This document shows, in pieces, positions 37,559 to 46,754 of a DNA stretch of 64,000 nt; within the stretch, counting starts at the first letter, position 1, and every line of letters starts with the position of its first letter. The notes under the pieces are model-generated. The model ran no database searches and was not told the DNA's origin. It saw only the letters and a list, made by a program, of their open reading frames with translations. The stretch is from positions 47,384 through 111,383 of the forward strand of contig NZ_LXEU01000010.1 in NCBI RefSeq assembly GCF_001654985.1, read 5' to 3'. Source of the DNA: Kluyvera georgiana ATCC 51603 (GTDB lineage Bacteria > Pseudomonadota > Gammaproteobacteria > Enterobacterales > Enterobacteriaceae). The translations under genes were made by a program, and so were the position numbers.

Positions 37559-39949
37559 ATGTCACAGCCTACTTTTAATCACGATTCATTCCAGGCTGCC
37601 CTGACGCGTCAGTGGCAGCGTTTTGGCCTGCAGGCCGCTTCCGAAATGACGTCTCATCAGTGGTGGCAGGCTGTGAGCGGCGCGCTGGCTGAACAGCTGT
37701 CGGCGCAGCCGGTAGCGAAGCCAGCAAAAGATCAGCGCCACGTGAACTACATCTCCATGGAGTTCCTGATTGGCCGCCTGACCGGTAACAACCTGCTCAA
37801 CCTCGGCTGGTATGAAGGGGTGAGCGAAGCGCTGAAAGCCTACAACATCAACCTGACTGACCTGCTGGAAGAAGAGACTGACCCGGCGCTGGGCAACGGT
37901 GGTCTGGGCCGTCTGGCAGCCTGCTTCCTCGACTCAATGGCCACCGTCGGCCAGTCCGCCACCGGCTATGGCCTGAACTACCAGTACGGTCTGTTCCGCC
38001 AGTCGTTTGCCGAAGGCCAGCAGATGGAAGCGCCGGACGACTGGCAGCGCGGTAGCTACCCGTGGTTCCGCCACAACGCAGCGCTGGATGTGCAGGTGGG
38101 CATCGGCGGTAAAGTGGTGAAAGGCGAATGGCAGCCAGCCTTCACGATTACCGGTGAAGCCTGGGATCTGCCGGTGCTGGGCTATCGTAACGGCGTCGCG
38201 CAGCCGCTGCGCCTGTGGCAGGCGAAACATGCGCACCCGTTCAATCTGACCAAATTCAACGACGGCGATTTCCTGCGCGCTGAGCAGCAGGGTATCGACG
38301 CCGAAAAACTGACTAAAGTGCTCTACCCGAACGACAACCACACCGCGGGTAAAAAACTGCGCCTGATGCAGCAGTACTTCCAGTGCGCCTGTTCGGTGGC
38401 CGATATTCTGCGTCGCCACCATCTGGCGGGCCGTAAGCTGCACGAACTGGCTGATTTCGAAGTTATCCAGTTGAACGATACGCACCCGACCATCGCCATT
38501 CCGGAACTGCTGCGCGTGCTGATTGACGAGCACCAGCTGAGCTGGGATGACGCCTGGGCTATCACCAGCAAAACCTTCGCCTACACCAACCACACCCTGA
38601 TGCCAGAAGCGCTGGAGTGCTGGGATGAGAAGCTGGTGAAAGCGCTGCTGCCGCGTCATATGCAGATCATCAAAGAGATTAACGACCGCTTTAAGAAGCT
38701 GGTTGACGCGACCTGGCCGGGCGATGAAGCCGTCTGGGCGAAGCTGGCCGTGGTGCACAGCAAACAGGTACGCATGGCGAACATGTGCGTAGTGAGCGGC
38801 TTTGCGGTTAACGGCGTGGCGGCACTGCACTCTGACCTGGTGGTGAAGGATCTGTTCCCGGAATATCATCAGCTGTGGCCGACCCGTTTCCACAACGTCA
38901 CCAACGGCATCACGCCGCGTCGCTGGATCAAACAGTGCAACCCGGCTCTGGCCGCGCTGCTGGATAAATCGCTGAAAAAAGAGTGGGCTAACGATCTCGA
39001 CCAGTTGATCAATCTGGAAAAATACGCCGACGATGCGAAGTTCCGTCAGCAGTACCGCGACATCAAGCTGGCGAACAAAGAGCGCCTGGTGAAATTCATC
39101 AAGGCCCGTACCGGGATTGAGATTTCAAGCAACGCGATTTTTGATATTCAAATCAAACGTCTGCACGAGTACAAACGCCAGCACCTGAACCTGCTGCACA
39201 TTCTGGCGCTGTACAAAGAGATTCGCGAAAACCCGCAGGCTGACCGCGTACCGCGCGTGTTCCTGTTCGGTGCGAAAGCGGCGCCGGGCTACTACCTGGC
39301 GAAGAATATTATCTTTGCGATCAACAAAGTGGCCGAGGCGATCAATAACGATCCGCAGGTGGGCGATAAGCTGAAAGTGGTCTTCCTGCCGGATTACTGC
39401 GTGTCGGCGGCAGAGATGCTGATTCCGGCGGCGGACGTTTCCGAGCAGATTTCCACGGCCGGTAAAGAGGCCTCCGGCACCGGTAACATGAAGCTGGCGC
39501 TGAACGGCGCGCTGACCGTCGGTACGCTGGACGGTGCGAACGTAGAAATCGCCGAAAAAGTGGGCGACGAGAACATCTTCATCTTCGGCCATACCGTTGA
39601 GCAGGTGAAGGAACTCAAAGCCAAGGGTTACGATCCGCTGAAATGGCGTAAGGCCGATAAGCTGCTGGACGCGGTGCTGAAAGAGCTGGAAAGCGGTAAG
39701 TACAGCGACGGCGACAAGCATGCCTTTGACCAGATGCTGCACAGCATCGGCAAAGAGGGTGGCGACCCGTACCTGGTGATGGCCGACTTTGCTGCCTATG
39801 TGGAAGCGCAGAAGCAGGTGGACGTGCTCTACCGCGATCAGGAAGCCTGGACGCGTGCGGCCATCCTGAACACCGCGCGCTGCGGCATGTTCAGCTCCGA
39901 TCGTTCGATTCGCGATTACCAAAAACGTATCTGGCAGGCAAAACGCTAA
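37559..39949 (+). CDS. malP: MalP, maltodextrin phosphorylase
   Basis: Phosphorolyses maltodextrins to glucose-1-phosphate. It has 796 residues and is in the same GT35 family as GlgP. The pyridoxal-phosphate lysine is near 645 in [16 protein letters not shown], followed by [12 protein letters not shown]. The N-terminal [13 protein letters not shown] and [15 protein letters not shown] correspond to those in GlgP. It starts after AAAAGGATTCGATTTCACT and is transcribed with malQ 10 bp downstream under MalT control. Confidence 0.98.
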   Translation: MSQPTFNHDSFQAALTRQWQRFGLQAASEMTSHQWWQAVSGALAEQLSAQPVAKPAKDQRHVNYISMEFLIGRLTGNNLLNLGWYEGVSEALKAYNINLTDLLEEETDPALGNGGLGRLAACFLDSMATVGQSATGYGLNYQYGLFRQSFAEGQQMEAPDDWQRGSYPWFRHNAALDVQVGIGGKVVKGEWQPAFTITGEAWDLPVLGYRNGVAQPLRLWQAKHAHPFNLTKFNDGDFLRAEQQGIDAEKLTKVLYPNDNHTAGKKLRLMQQYFQCACSVADILRRHHLAGRKLHELADFEVIQLNDTHPTIAIPELLRVLIDEHQLSWDDAWAITSKTFAYTNHTLMPEALECWDEKLVKALLPRHMQIIKEINDRFKKLVDATWPGDEAVWAKLAVVHSKQVRMANMCVVSGFAVNGVAALHSDLVVKDLFPEYHQLWPTRFHNVTNGITPRRWIKQCNPALAALLDKSLKKEWANDLDQLINLEKYADDAKFRQQYRDIKLANKERLVKFIKARTGIEISSNAIFDIQIKRLHEYKRQHLNLLHILALYKEIRENPQADRVPRVFLFGAKAAPGYYLAKNIIFAINKVAEAINNDPQVGDKLKVVFLPDYCVSAAEMLIPAADVSEQISTAGKEASGTGNMKLALNGALTVGTLDGANVEIAEKVGDENIFIFGHTVEQVKELKAKGYDPLKWRKADKLLDAVLKELESGKYSDGDKHAFDQMLHSIGKEGGDPYLVMADFAAYVEAQKQVDVLYRDQEAWTRAAILNTARCGMFSSDRSIRDYQKRIWQAKR

Positions 39950-39959
39950 GGACTGGCCT

Positions 39960-42044
39960 ATGGAAAGCAAACGCCTCGATAATGCCGCGCTGGCGGCAGG
40001 CATTAGCCCTGACTATATCAATGCGCACGGCAAGCCGCAGTCTATCGGCGCAGACACCAAGCGGCGCTTGCTTGACGCAATGCATCGTCCCGCGACCGAT
40101 TCGGTCGCGGCGACGCCGATACCGAACGTGATGGTTCTGACGTACGGTAAGAAAATGGCGCTGCCGGTTTCCGGCAGCGGCGAGTTTAGCTGGATCCTCA
40201 CCACCGAAGAGGGCCAGCAGCATCACGGCAAGGCGTCGGGCGGGAAAAATCTCAGCCTGCCGACGCGTTTGCCGGAGGGGTATCACTCCTTAACGCTGAC
40301 TCAGGACGACCAGCGTTGGCACTGCCGGGTGATTATTGCGCCTGAACGCTGCTATGAACCACAGCCGCTGCAAGAGGCGAAAAAGCTGTGGGGCGCCTGC
40401 GTGCAGCTCTACACCCTGCGTTCGGAAAAGAACTGGGGCATCGGCGACTTCGGCGATCTGAAGGCGATGCTGCCGGAAGTGGCGAAGCGCGGCGGCGCGT
40501 TTATCGGCCTCAACCCGATTCACGCGCTTTATCCGGCTAACCCGGAGAGCGCGAGTCCGTACAGCCCGTCGTCGCGTCGCTGGATGAACGTTATCTATAT
40601 CGACGTTAATGCGGTAGAGGACTTCAGGCTGAGCGAAGAGGCGCAGGCGTGGTGGAAACTGCCGGCGACTCAGCAGAAGCTGAAGGCCGCGCGTGACGTC
40701 GAGCAGGTGGACTACACCGCGGTCACCGAGCTGAAAATGATGGCCCTGCGTATGGCGTGGAAACGCTTTGCCAAACGTCACGATGAGCCGATGGCGGCTT
40801 TCCGTTACTTTGTTGATAAAGAGGGCGAGAGTCTGTACTGGCAGGCGGCGTTTGACGCGCTGCACGCCCATCAGGTGAAAGAAGATAAGCTACGCTGGGG
40901 CTGGCCGGCCTGGCCGAAGGCGTATCAGAATATCGACAGCCCGGAAGTACACGCATTTTGTCAAAAGCATGCTGACGAAGTCGATTTCTACCTTTGGTTA
41001 CAGTGGCTGGCCTACACCCAGTTTGCCGAGTGCTGGGAAACCAGCCAGCGTGACGCCATGCCGATTGGCCTCTACCGCGATCTGGCGGTGGGGGTGGCCG
41101 AAGGCGGCTCCGAAACCTGGTGCGACCGTGAACTCTACTGCCTGAAGGCTTCCGTCGGCGCGCCGCCGGATATCCTCGGGCCGCTGGGGCAGAACTGGGG
41201 CCTGCCGCCGATGGATCCGCATATCATCGCCGCGCGTGCTTATGAACCGTTTATCGAACTGCTGCGCGCCAACATGAAAAACTGCGGCGCGCTGCGTATC
41301 GACCACGTGATGTCCGTGCTGCGCCTGTGGTGGATTCCGTACGGCGAAACCGCCGATCACGGTGCCTACGTGCAGTATCCGGTGGATGCGCTGCTGTCGA
41401 TTCTGGCGCTGGAAAGTAAACGTCATCGCTGTATGGTCATTGGCGAAGATCTGGGGACGGTGCCGGTGGAAATCGTCGGTAAGCTGCGTAAGAGCGGCGT
41501 CTACTCGTACAAAGTGCTCTATTTTGAGAACGACAGTGAGAAGACGTTCCGTGCGCCGAAAGCCTATCCGGAGCAGTCAATGGCCGTCGCGACCACCCAT
41601 GACCTGCCGACGCTGCGCGGTTACTGGGAAAGCGGCGATCTGACGCTGGGCAATGCGCTGGGTCTCTACCCGGACGCAGACGTACTGCGCGGGCTGTATC
41701 AGGATCGTGAACTGGCGAAGCAGGGGCTGCTGGACGCGCTGCATAAATACGGCGCGCTGCCTAAACGTGCGGGGCATAAGGCATCGCTGATGTCGATGAC
41801 TTCAACCCTGAGCCGCGGCATGCAGCGCTATATCGCGGACAGCAATAGCGCGCTGCTGGGCCTACAGCCGGAAGACTGGCTGCAGATGTCCGCACCGGTC
41901 AATATTCCCGGTACCAGCTCTGAATACCCGAACTGGCGACGCAAGCTCTCCACTTCGCTGGAAGCGATGTTTGCTGACGACGGCGTGAACAAGCTGATTA
42001 AAGATTTAGACAAGCGCCGGAAAGCGGCGAGCAAGAAGAAGTAA
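39960..42044 (+). CDS. malQ: MalQ, 4-alpha-glucanotransferase (amylomaltase)
   Basis: Rearranges maltose and maltodextrins by transferring glucan chains, releasing glucose. It has 694 residues, GH77 family. Catalytic residues are Asp448 (LRIDHVMS), Glu496 (GEDLGT) and Asp548 (THDLPT), all at the E. coli positions. It follows malP closely and ends with a strong terminator. Together MalP and MalQ degrade imported maltodextrins. Confidence 0.98.
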   Translation: MESKRLDNAALAAGISPDYINAHGKPQSIGADTKRRLLDAMHRPATDSVAATPIPNVMVLTYGKKMALPVSGSGEFSWILTTEEGQQHHGKASGGKNLSLPTRLPEGYHSLTLTQDDQRWHCRVIIAPERCYEPQPLQEAKKLWGACVQLYTLRSEKNWGIGDFGDLKAMLPEVAKRGGAFIGLNPIHALYPANPESASPYSPSSRRWMNVIYIDVNAVEDFRLSEEAQAWWKLPATQQKLKAARDVEQVDYTAVTELKMMALRMAWKRFAKRHDEPMAAFRYFVDKEGESLYWQAAFDALHAHQVKEDKLRWGWPAWPKAYQNIDSPEVHAFCQKHADEVDFYLWLQWLAYTQFAECWETSQRDAMPIGLYRDLAVGVAEGGSETWCDRELYCLKASVGAPPDILGPLGQNWGLPPMDPHIIAARAYEPFIELLRANMKNCGALRIDHVMSVLRLWWIPYGETADHGAYVQYPVDALLSILALESKRHRCMVIGEDLGTVPVEIVGKLRKSGVYSYKVLYFENDSEKTFRAPKAYPEQSMAVATTHDLPTLRGYWESGDLTLGNALGLYPDADVLRGLYQDRELAKQGLLDALHKYGALPKRAGHKASLMSMTSTLSRGMQRYIADSNSALLGLQPEDWLQMSAPVNIPGTSSEYPNWRRKLSTSLEAMFADDGVNKLIKDLDKRRKAASKKK

Positions 42045-42049
42045 CTCAT

Positions 42050-42082
42050 AACCCGGCCGAGCAACGCAACGCCGGGTTTTTT
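42050..42082 (+). terminator. malPQ terminator
   Basis: AACCCGGC pairs with GCCGGGTT and is followed by TTTT. Confidence 0.85.
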
Positions 42083-42163
42083 GTCGGCCGGATAAGGCAA
42101 CGTCGCCATCCGGCGATGTGCGCCGTAATTGCCTGATGGCGCCACGCTTATCAAGCCTACCAA
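42083..42163. repeat. REP/BIME pair between malQ and gntT
   Basis: Inverted REP units beginning GGCCGGATAAGGC and ending GCTTATCAAGCCTAC sit between the convergent malQ and gntT genes. Confidence 0.85.
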
Positions 42164-42188
42164 TAAAAATGCCGGGCAAGCCCGGCAT
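42161..42188 (-). terminator. gntT terminator
   Basis: On the minus strand ATGCCGGGC-TT-GCCCGGCAT is followed by TTTT. It lies just after the gntT stop. Confidence 0.85.
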
Positions 42189-42211
42189 GTTGGTTTCTAA
42201 AGTGCGTGGCG

Positions 42212-43528
42212 TTACACCACCATCCCCAGCAGCAGACAACCGACCAGACCACAAACCGAGATAATGGTTTCCAGCATTGACCAGGACTTGATGGTCTCAC
42301 CGATGGTCAGGTTGAAGTACTCTTTGAACAGCCAGAAGCCCGGATCGTTCACGTGAGAGAAGATAACGGAACCGGAACCTACCGCGATAACCATCAGCTC
42401 CGGGCTCACGCCGGTGGTGGCAATCAGCGGAGCGGCAATACCCCCCGCGGTGATGGCGGCAACGGTCGCGGAGCCTAGCGCAATACGCAGAACGGCAGCG
42501 ATAGACCAGGCCATAAACAGCGGAGAAACGTTGGACTCGTGCATGATAGACGCGATGTACTTATCTACGCCGGAGTCGACCAGTACCTGCTTGAAGGCAC
42601 CGCCGCCGCCGATGATCAGCAGCATCATGGCAATGATTTTAATGGAGGAGATCAGCGTATCGTTGATGTCGTCCATCGAACGGCCACGGTTCAGACCGAA
42701 GGTAAAGATAGCAATCAGCACGGCGATCAGCGTTGCCATCACCGGGTCACCGAAGAACTCAGCGGCAGGCAGCAGCGCGTGGCCTTTCGGCAGCACCATC
42801 TCAGCTACGGCGCGCAGCGCCATCAGGATAACCGGTACCAGAGAGGTCCAGACGCTCACGCCAAAGGACGGCATCTCTTCATCGGTGAAGGTTTTCGGGT
42901 TGTGCAGACCTTCCGGGATCGGCTTGTCGATGCTTTTCAGGCAGCGTGCGTAAACCGGGCCCGCCAGAATGACGGTCGGAATCGCCAGCAGGGTACCGTA
43001 CAGCAGGGTTTTACCCATGTCTGCGTGGAAGATGGTCGCGATAGCGGTCGGACCCGGGTGCGGAGGCAGGAAGCCATGGGTTACCGAGAGCGCGGCAGCC
43101 ATCGGCACACCGACGTACAGCAGCGGAATACGCGCGTTGGCGGCAATGGTGAAGACCAGCGGCAGCAGTAGCACGAAGCCCACTTCGTAGAACAGCGCGA
43201 AGCCGACGGTGAAACCGGTCAGTACGACCGCCCACTGAATGTACTTGCGGCCAAATTTGTCGATAAGCGTGGTGGCAATACGCTGCGCGCCGCCGCAGTC
43301 GGCCAGCATTTTGCCGAGCATGGCGCCAAAGCCCATAATCAGCGCCAGGCTGCCAAGTGTGCCGCCGACGCCGTTTTTAATCGACACGATCACTTTGTCC
43401 AGCGGCATGCCCTGCATTAAGCCGACGGCTAGCGCCACCAGCACCAGAGCGATAAACCCGTTCATTTTGAAACGGATCATCAGCAGTAATAAGAGGATAA
43501 CCCCGATAGCTACGATGATTAATGGCAT
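42212..43528 (-). CDS. gntT: GntT, high-affinity gluconate permease
   Basis: High-affinity gluconate:H+ symporter of the GntP family, 438 residues as in E. coli. It has about a dozen hydrophobic segments. The N-terminal core GGTLGSLALIMGFGAMLGKML and the C-terminal SHVNDPGFWLFKEYF parallel GntU. It is monocistronic. Two GntR-type operators lie in its upstream region, one in the leader and one further up. Together with gntRKU at the other end of the window it forms the GntI system. Confidence 0.97.
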   Translation of the reverse strand: MPLIIVAIGVILLLLLMIRFKMNGFIALVLVALAVGLMQGMPLDKVIVSIKNGVGGTLGSLALIMGFGAMLGKMLADCGGAQRIATTLIDKFGRKYIQWAVVLTGFTVGFALFYEVGFVLLLPLVFTIAANARIPLLYVGVPMAAALSVTHGFLPPHPGPTAIATIFHADMGKTLLYGTLLAIPTVILAGPVYARCLKSIDKPIPEGLHNPKTFTDEEMPSFGVSVWTSLVPVILMALRAVAEMVLPKGHALLPAAEFFGDPVMATLIAVLIAIFTFGLNRGRSMDDINDTLISSIKIIAMMLLIIGGGGAFKQVLVDSGVDKYIASIMHESNVSPLFMAWSIAAVLRIALGSATVAAITAGGIAAPLIATTGVSPELMVIAVGSGSVIFSHVNDPGFWLFKEYFNLTIGETIKSWSMLETIISVCGLVGCLLLGMVV

Positions 43529-43548
43529 AACTTATCCAGCCTTTAATT

Positions 43549-43561
43549 TGTTATGGGTAAC
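43549..43561 (-). promoter_or_regulatory. GntR operator in the gntT leader
   Basis: On the gntT strand GTTACCCATAACA fits the GntR palindrome. It is about 20-33 bases before the gntT ATG. Confidence 0.65.
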
Positions 43562-43693
43562 GTCACTGTTGTTGCGACAACTTCCAATTGTCCCTACAGA
43601 GGGAATAGGTACTGACTTCTTCACGCCACCGTCTGTTGTATGACTCAGACAAAGGATAGCTGGCTATTTATTTAACGCGGTGGTGTGTGCCGC

Positions 43694-43710
43694 AATGATA
43701 CGGGTAACAT
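43694..43710 (-). promoter_or_regulatory. GntR operator upstream of gntT
   Basis: On the gntT strand ATGTTACCCGTATCATT matches the remembered E. coli gntT GntR operator almost base for base. Confidence 0.78.
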
Positions 43711-43855
43711 GCGGAGGTTGAGAATAACCCCATGCATAGAAATGTGAAATCTGCGACGGTAGTCAAATAATTGGTAGGGTTATTGCCGTTTTTCGTGCAG
43801 CAATTTGCGAGGAATGTTGCGCGGTAACATGATGTCGTGGGAGTGGACGGTGCAT

Positions 43856-43929
43856 CCCCGGGGTCGGCATAAACGACTCACCCGGGCTACAAACATGGGT
43901 AGCCCGGCCAAGCGAAGCGCCGCCGGGGA
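43856..43929. repeat. REP-type repeat after nfuA
   Basis: CCCGGGGTCGGC, CACCCGGGCTAC, GTAGCCCGGC and GCGCCGCCGGGGAT form two opposed hairpins. The CGGGGTCGGC part resembles the repeat copies flanking phd-doc. Confidence 0.7.
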
Positions 43930-43945
43930 TGAGCAGGGCGCTAAC

Positions 43946-44521
43946 TTAGTAGTAAGAGTGCTCGCCGCGCTGGTGTTCGGTGAGATCGCGTACGCCTTTC
44001 AGGTCCGGGAACTCGGCCAGCAGCTGTTTTTCAATGCCGTCTTTCAGGGTGACATCGATCATTGAGCAACCGTTACAGCCGCCGCCAAATTGCAGAATGG
44101 CATAGCCATCTTCGGTGATTTCCATCAGCGACACGCGACCACCGTGGCCGGCGAGCTGCGGGTTAACCTGCGACTGCAGCATGTACTCTACGCGCTCCAT
44201 TAGCGGGGCGTCGTCGGACACTTTACGCATTTTGGCATTCGGTGCCTTCAGCGTCAGCTGAGAGCCGAGCTGGTCGGTGACAAAATCAATTTCCGCATCT
44301 TCCAGATACGGAGCGCTCAGCTCGTCGACATAGGCGGTGAGCTGTTCAAATTTCAGGGCTGTATCACTTGCTTCCACCGCATCCGGCGGGCAGTAAGAAA
44401 CGCCGCATTCTGCGTTAGGCGTACCAGGGTTAATCACAAATACGCGGATTTGTGTCCCTTCTTCCTGATTTTGCAGAAGTTTGGCAAAGTGCGCTTGCGC
44501 AGTATCGGAAATACGGATCAT
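43946..44521 (-). CDS. nfuA: NfuA, Fe-S cluster carrier protein
   Basis: Carrier that delivers Fe-S clusters to targets such as aconitase and lipoyl synthase under oxidative or iron stress. It has 191 residues. The N-terminal domain is a degenerate A-type scaffold (about 1-95) and the C-terminal is the Nfu domain with the cluster cysteines in [11 protein letters not shown] (Cys149 and Cys152). An IscR type-1-like site overlaps its promoter region. Confidence 0.97.
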   Translation of the reverse strand: MIRISDTAQAHFAKLLQNQEEGTQIRVFVINPGTPNAECGVSYCPPDAVEASDTALKFEQLTAYVDELSAPYLEDAEIDFVTDQLGSQLTLKAPNAKMRKVSDDAPLMERVEYMLQSQVNPQLAGHGGRVSLMEITEDGYAILQFGGGCNGCSMIDVTLKDGIEKQLLAEFPDLKGVRDLTEHQRGEHSYY

Positions 44522-44533
44522 AGCTTTGACCTA

Positions 44534-44558
44534 ATAGTTGACTACTTTAGTTGGTTAT
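44534..44558 (-). promoter_or_regulatory. IscR type-1-like site at the nfuA promoter
   Basis: A 25-base palindromic site beginning ATAGTTGACTA and ending TAGTTGGTTAT. It matches the remembered type-1 IscR consensus (ATASYYGACTR...YAGTCRRSTAT) at 22 of 25 positions. A -10-like TATTAT on the minus strand lies at 44557-44562, so bound IscR would sit over the transcription start and repress. IscR control of nfuA is reported in E. coli. Confidence 0.65.
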
Positions 44559-44579
44559 AATACGCCCATCGCTGGGGGT

Positions 44580-45254
44580 CTACAAGGTGCGGCACAGACA
44601 CCATACCTGAACGCTCGCCGCGCCGTTTCGCAAAAGCAGGCGGGAAATTTCAGCCACGGTACTCCCCGTCGTGACCACATCATCCACAATCACCATATGG
44701 CGGTCGTGCACCGGTAATTCAAGCTGGAAAGCGTTTTTCAGGTTGTGCTTGCGCAACCGGGCGCTGAGCTGATGCTGGGTCGCCGTTGGGCGAATACGCG
44801 TGATGGCTCGGGGCTGATAATCGGCATGTAACCAGCGTGCCAGCGCACGACAGAGCAGTTCGCTTTGATTATAGCCTCGCCGCCAGTGACGGCGTTGCCA
44901 CAACGGGACGCTGATGAGCTGAACGGGGGCGGGCAGGTCGGTACGTTGACGAACGGCCAGCAACAGCAGACGCGCCAGCGTGGAGGCCAGCTCTGCGTTA
45001 CCGCTGAACTTGAAGCGGTGGATCAGTTGGCTGAGCGGAGGACGATAGTCGTTAATCGCCACCAGCCGCTGCCATGGCGGCGGTTTTTGCAGGCAGCGGC
45101 CGCAGGGGATGCTTTCGTTTTCAGCCGGCAGGCCGCACAGCGGACAATGACACTCTTGCGCAAACAGCGTTTTTGCGCAGCGCGAGCAGATGCCCCATGC
45201 GGGGAGCGCCAGCGGCATTTGGCATAGCCAGCACGCGCCGTGGACTGTTAGCAT
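44580..45254 (-). CDS. gntX: GntX/ComF-like phosphoribosyltransferase-fold protein
   Basis: A 224-residue protein of the ComF/GntX family. The N-terminal part has zinc-ribbon-like cysteine pairs (CWLC, CSRC, CPLC, CGRC). The C-terminal half carries a PRTase motif VIVDDVVTTGSTVAE. In E. coli it was linked to gluconate uptake and is called a periplasmic gluconate-binding protein in older literature, but the sequence is cytoplasmic in type and DNA uptake or use is a family suggestion. The start follows AGGAGGG. It is divergent from bioH with a 37-bp gap. Confidence 0.92.
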   Translation of the reverse strand: MLTVHGACWLCQMPLALPAWGICSRCAKTLFAQECHCPLCGLPAENESIPCGRCLQKPPPWQRLVAINDYRPPLSQLIHRFKFSGNAELASTLARLLLLAVRQRTDLPAPVQLISVPLWQRRHWRRGYNQSELLCRALARWLHADYQPRAITRIRPTATQHQLSARLRKHNLKNAFQLELPVHDRHMVIVDDVVTTGSTVAEISRLLLRNGAASVQVWCLCRTL

Positions 45255-45291
45255 AATCCCTCCTTAAGCGAAGAAATGAGAACGATAGCTG

Positions 45292-46068
45292 ATGAACGAC
45301 ATCTGGTGGCAAACCACGGGCGAAGGAAATTGTCATCTTGTGCTGCTGCACGGGTGGGGGCTGAATGCACAGGTCTGGGATTGCATTACGCCGGAATTGA
45401 GCGCGCATTTTACGCTGCATCTTGTTGACCTGCCGGGCTACGGACGTAGCGGTGAATGGGGCGCCATGACGCTGGAAGCGATGGCGGAGAAGGTGCTGGA
45501 AAATGCCCCTGAACGGGCCATCTGGCTGGGCTGGAGCCTGGGTGGGCTGGTGGCAAGCCAGATTGCGTTGAACCACCCGACGCGCGTGCAGGCACTGGTT
45601 ACCGTGGCGTCGTCTCCTTGTTTTAGCGCGCGGGATGAGTGGCCGGGGATTAAGCCGGAAGTGCTCAGCGGCTTTCAGCAGCAGTTGAGCGAAGATTTTC
45701 AGCGTACCGTTGAACGCTTCCTGGCGTTGCAAACCTTAGGCACCGAAAGTGCCCGACAGGATGCCCGTGCGCTGAAACAGGCGGTGTTATCGCTGCCTAT
45801 GCCGTCATCTGAGGCGCTCAACGGTGGCCTTGAGATCCTCAAAACCGCGGATTTACGCGAGCCGCTGACGGCGCTGGATTTACCGTTCCTGCGTCTGTAT
45901 GGCCGACTTGATGGTCTGGTGCCGCGCAAGATTGTCCCGCAGTTGGATGCGCAGTGGCCGCAGAGCGAATCGTTCATCTTTGACAAAGCGGCCCATGCGC
46001 CGTTTATCTCTCATCCGCAGGCATTTTGCGCACCATTGGTGGCGTTGAAAAAGCAAATTGAGAAATAA
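45292..46068 (+). CDS. bioH: BioH, pimeloyl-ACP methyl ester carboxylesterase
   Basis: Alpha/beta hydrolase that removes the methyl ester from pimeloyl-ACP methyl ester, ending the early phase of biotin synthesis. It has 258 residues. The nucleophile Ser82 is in GWSLGG, with the acid in [12 protein letters not shown] and the His in KAAHAPF. The oxyanion region HGWGL is at 20-24. Its ribosome site is weak. It is divergent from gntX, as in E. coli. Confidence 0.96.
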   Translation: MNDIWWQTTGEGNCHLVLLHGWGLNAQVWDCITPELSAHFTLHLVDLPGYGRSGEWGAMTLEAMAEKVLENAPERAIWLGWSLGGLVASQIALNHPTRVQALVTVASSPCFSARDEWPGIKPEVLSGFQQQLSEDFQRTVERFLALQTLGTESARQDARALKQAVLSLPMPSSEALNGGLEILKTADLREPLTALDLPFLRLYGRLDGLVPRKIVPQLDAQWPQSESFIFDKAAHAPFISHPQAFCAPLVALKKQIEK

Positions 46069-46190
46069 TTCTGTGCGGACGTGGTAAAAAAGATATTCAT
46101 AGCAATACTTAAGCTGTTGCGGCAGGTGATTATTTCGCGCACCCGCGCACCCGCGCAGCGCAAATAACAACCCTAAGGAGAGTAAAGGCT

Positions 46191-46460
46191 ATGAAATTTG
46201 TTACAGGTATTGTTGCATCTCTGGTGATTGGCTCCCTGTCGTTTGGTGCGTTTGCTGCTAAAGAGATCCAGAAAGAAGATGTTGCCAAGCTTAAGCTGAC
46301 GAAAATCGGCAACATCACCACCTCGCGTACCACCTCGCCAATGGATGCGAAGCGCGATCTGTCGAAAAAGGCGGATGAGCTGGGTGGCAAGTATTATGTG
46401 ATTATTGCGGGTGGGAAAAACGAAAAAACCGTCCACGGTAACGCGGACGTCTACAAATAA
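46191..46460 (+). CDS. Small secreted DUF1471 protein (YahO/BhsA/McbA-like)
   Basis: An 89-residue protein with a clear signal peptide (MKFVTGIVASLVIGSLSFGAFA, cut before AKEIQKED). The mature part (EIQKEDVAKLKLTKIGNI, DAKRDLSKKADELGG and VHGNADVYK) is a DUF1471 domain as in YahO, YhcN and BhsA, which are periplasmic or outer-membrane-linked stress and biofilm proteins. The specific role is unknown. It is preceded by TAAGGAG. E. coli K-12 has a different gene (rpnA/yhgA) between bioH and feoC, so this small gene distinguishes this lineage. Confidence 0.85.
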   Translation: MKFVTGIVASLVIGSLSFGAFAAKEIQKEDVAKLKLTKIGNITTSRTTSPMDAKRDLSKKADELGGKYYVIIAGGKNEKTVHGNADVYK

Positions 46461-46475
46461 GTTTTGCCTTTTACT

Positions 46476-46499
46476 CCCGACGCTGCTGACAGCGTCGGG
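46476..46499. terminator. Hairpin between the DUF1471 gene and feoC
   Basis: CCCGACGCTG and CAGCGTCGGG form a 10-bp stem with a CTGA loop between two convergent genes. No long T-run follows. Confidence 0.6.
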
Positions 46500-46508
46500 G
46501 ATAACGTC

Positions 46509-46745
46509 TTAACGTAGTGCCCACCACTCACGCAGGCACGCTTTGCCTTCCGGGCAGCTTTTGCAGCTACCGCTCAGGCAACCCTCAGCGTCTTCCTGAA
46601 TTTTCACCACTTTTCCCATCGCTTCTAAGCGGCTCAGCATGGCGTCAACTAACGCTTGCGGCGTATGCAGCTGGGCGCTGAGCTGTGAGGCTTCCATGCG
46701 TCCTTGCAGGGCCAGCGTGTCGCGTATTTCGATCAATGACGCCAT
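46509..46745 (-). CDS. feoC: FeoC, ferrous iron transport accessory protein
   Basis: A 78-residue winged-helix protein encoded after FeoB, thought to protect FeoB from proteolysis and to bind an Fe-S cluster. The cysteine-rich tail [15 protein letters not shown] has four cysteines. I chose the second of two ATG codons, spaced properly from AAGGAG, giving the E. coli length of 78. The first, at 46748, would give 79. It starts 10 bp after the feoB stop and is the last gene of feoABC. Confidence 0.94.
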   Translation of the reverse strand: MASLIEIRDTLALQGRMEASQLSAQLHTPQALVDAMLSRLEAMGKVVKIQEDAEGCLSGSCKSCPEGKACLREWWALR

Positions 46746-46754
46746 CATCGCTCC

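Larger units (their letters stand above)
43529..43945. other. gntT-nfuA intergenic region (417 bp)
   Basis: Contains the gntT control region with two GntR-type boxes (43549-43561 and 43694-43710), a possible CRP half-site (TGTGAAATCTG near 43745) and a GC-rich REP-type repeat at 43856-43929 that follows the nfuA stop. No supported gene is present. Confidence 0.6.
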
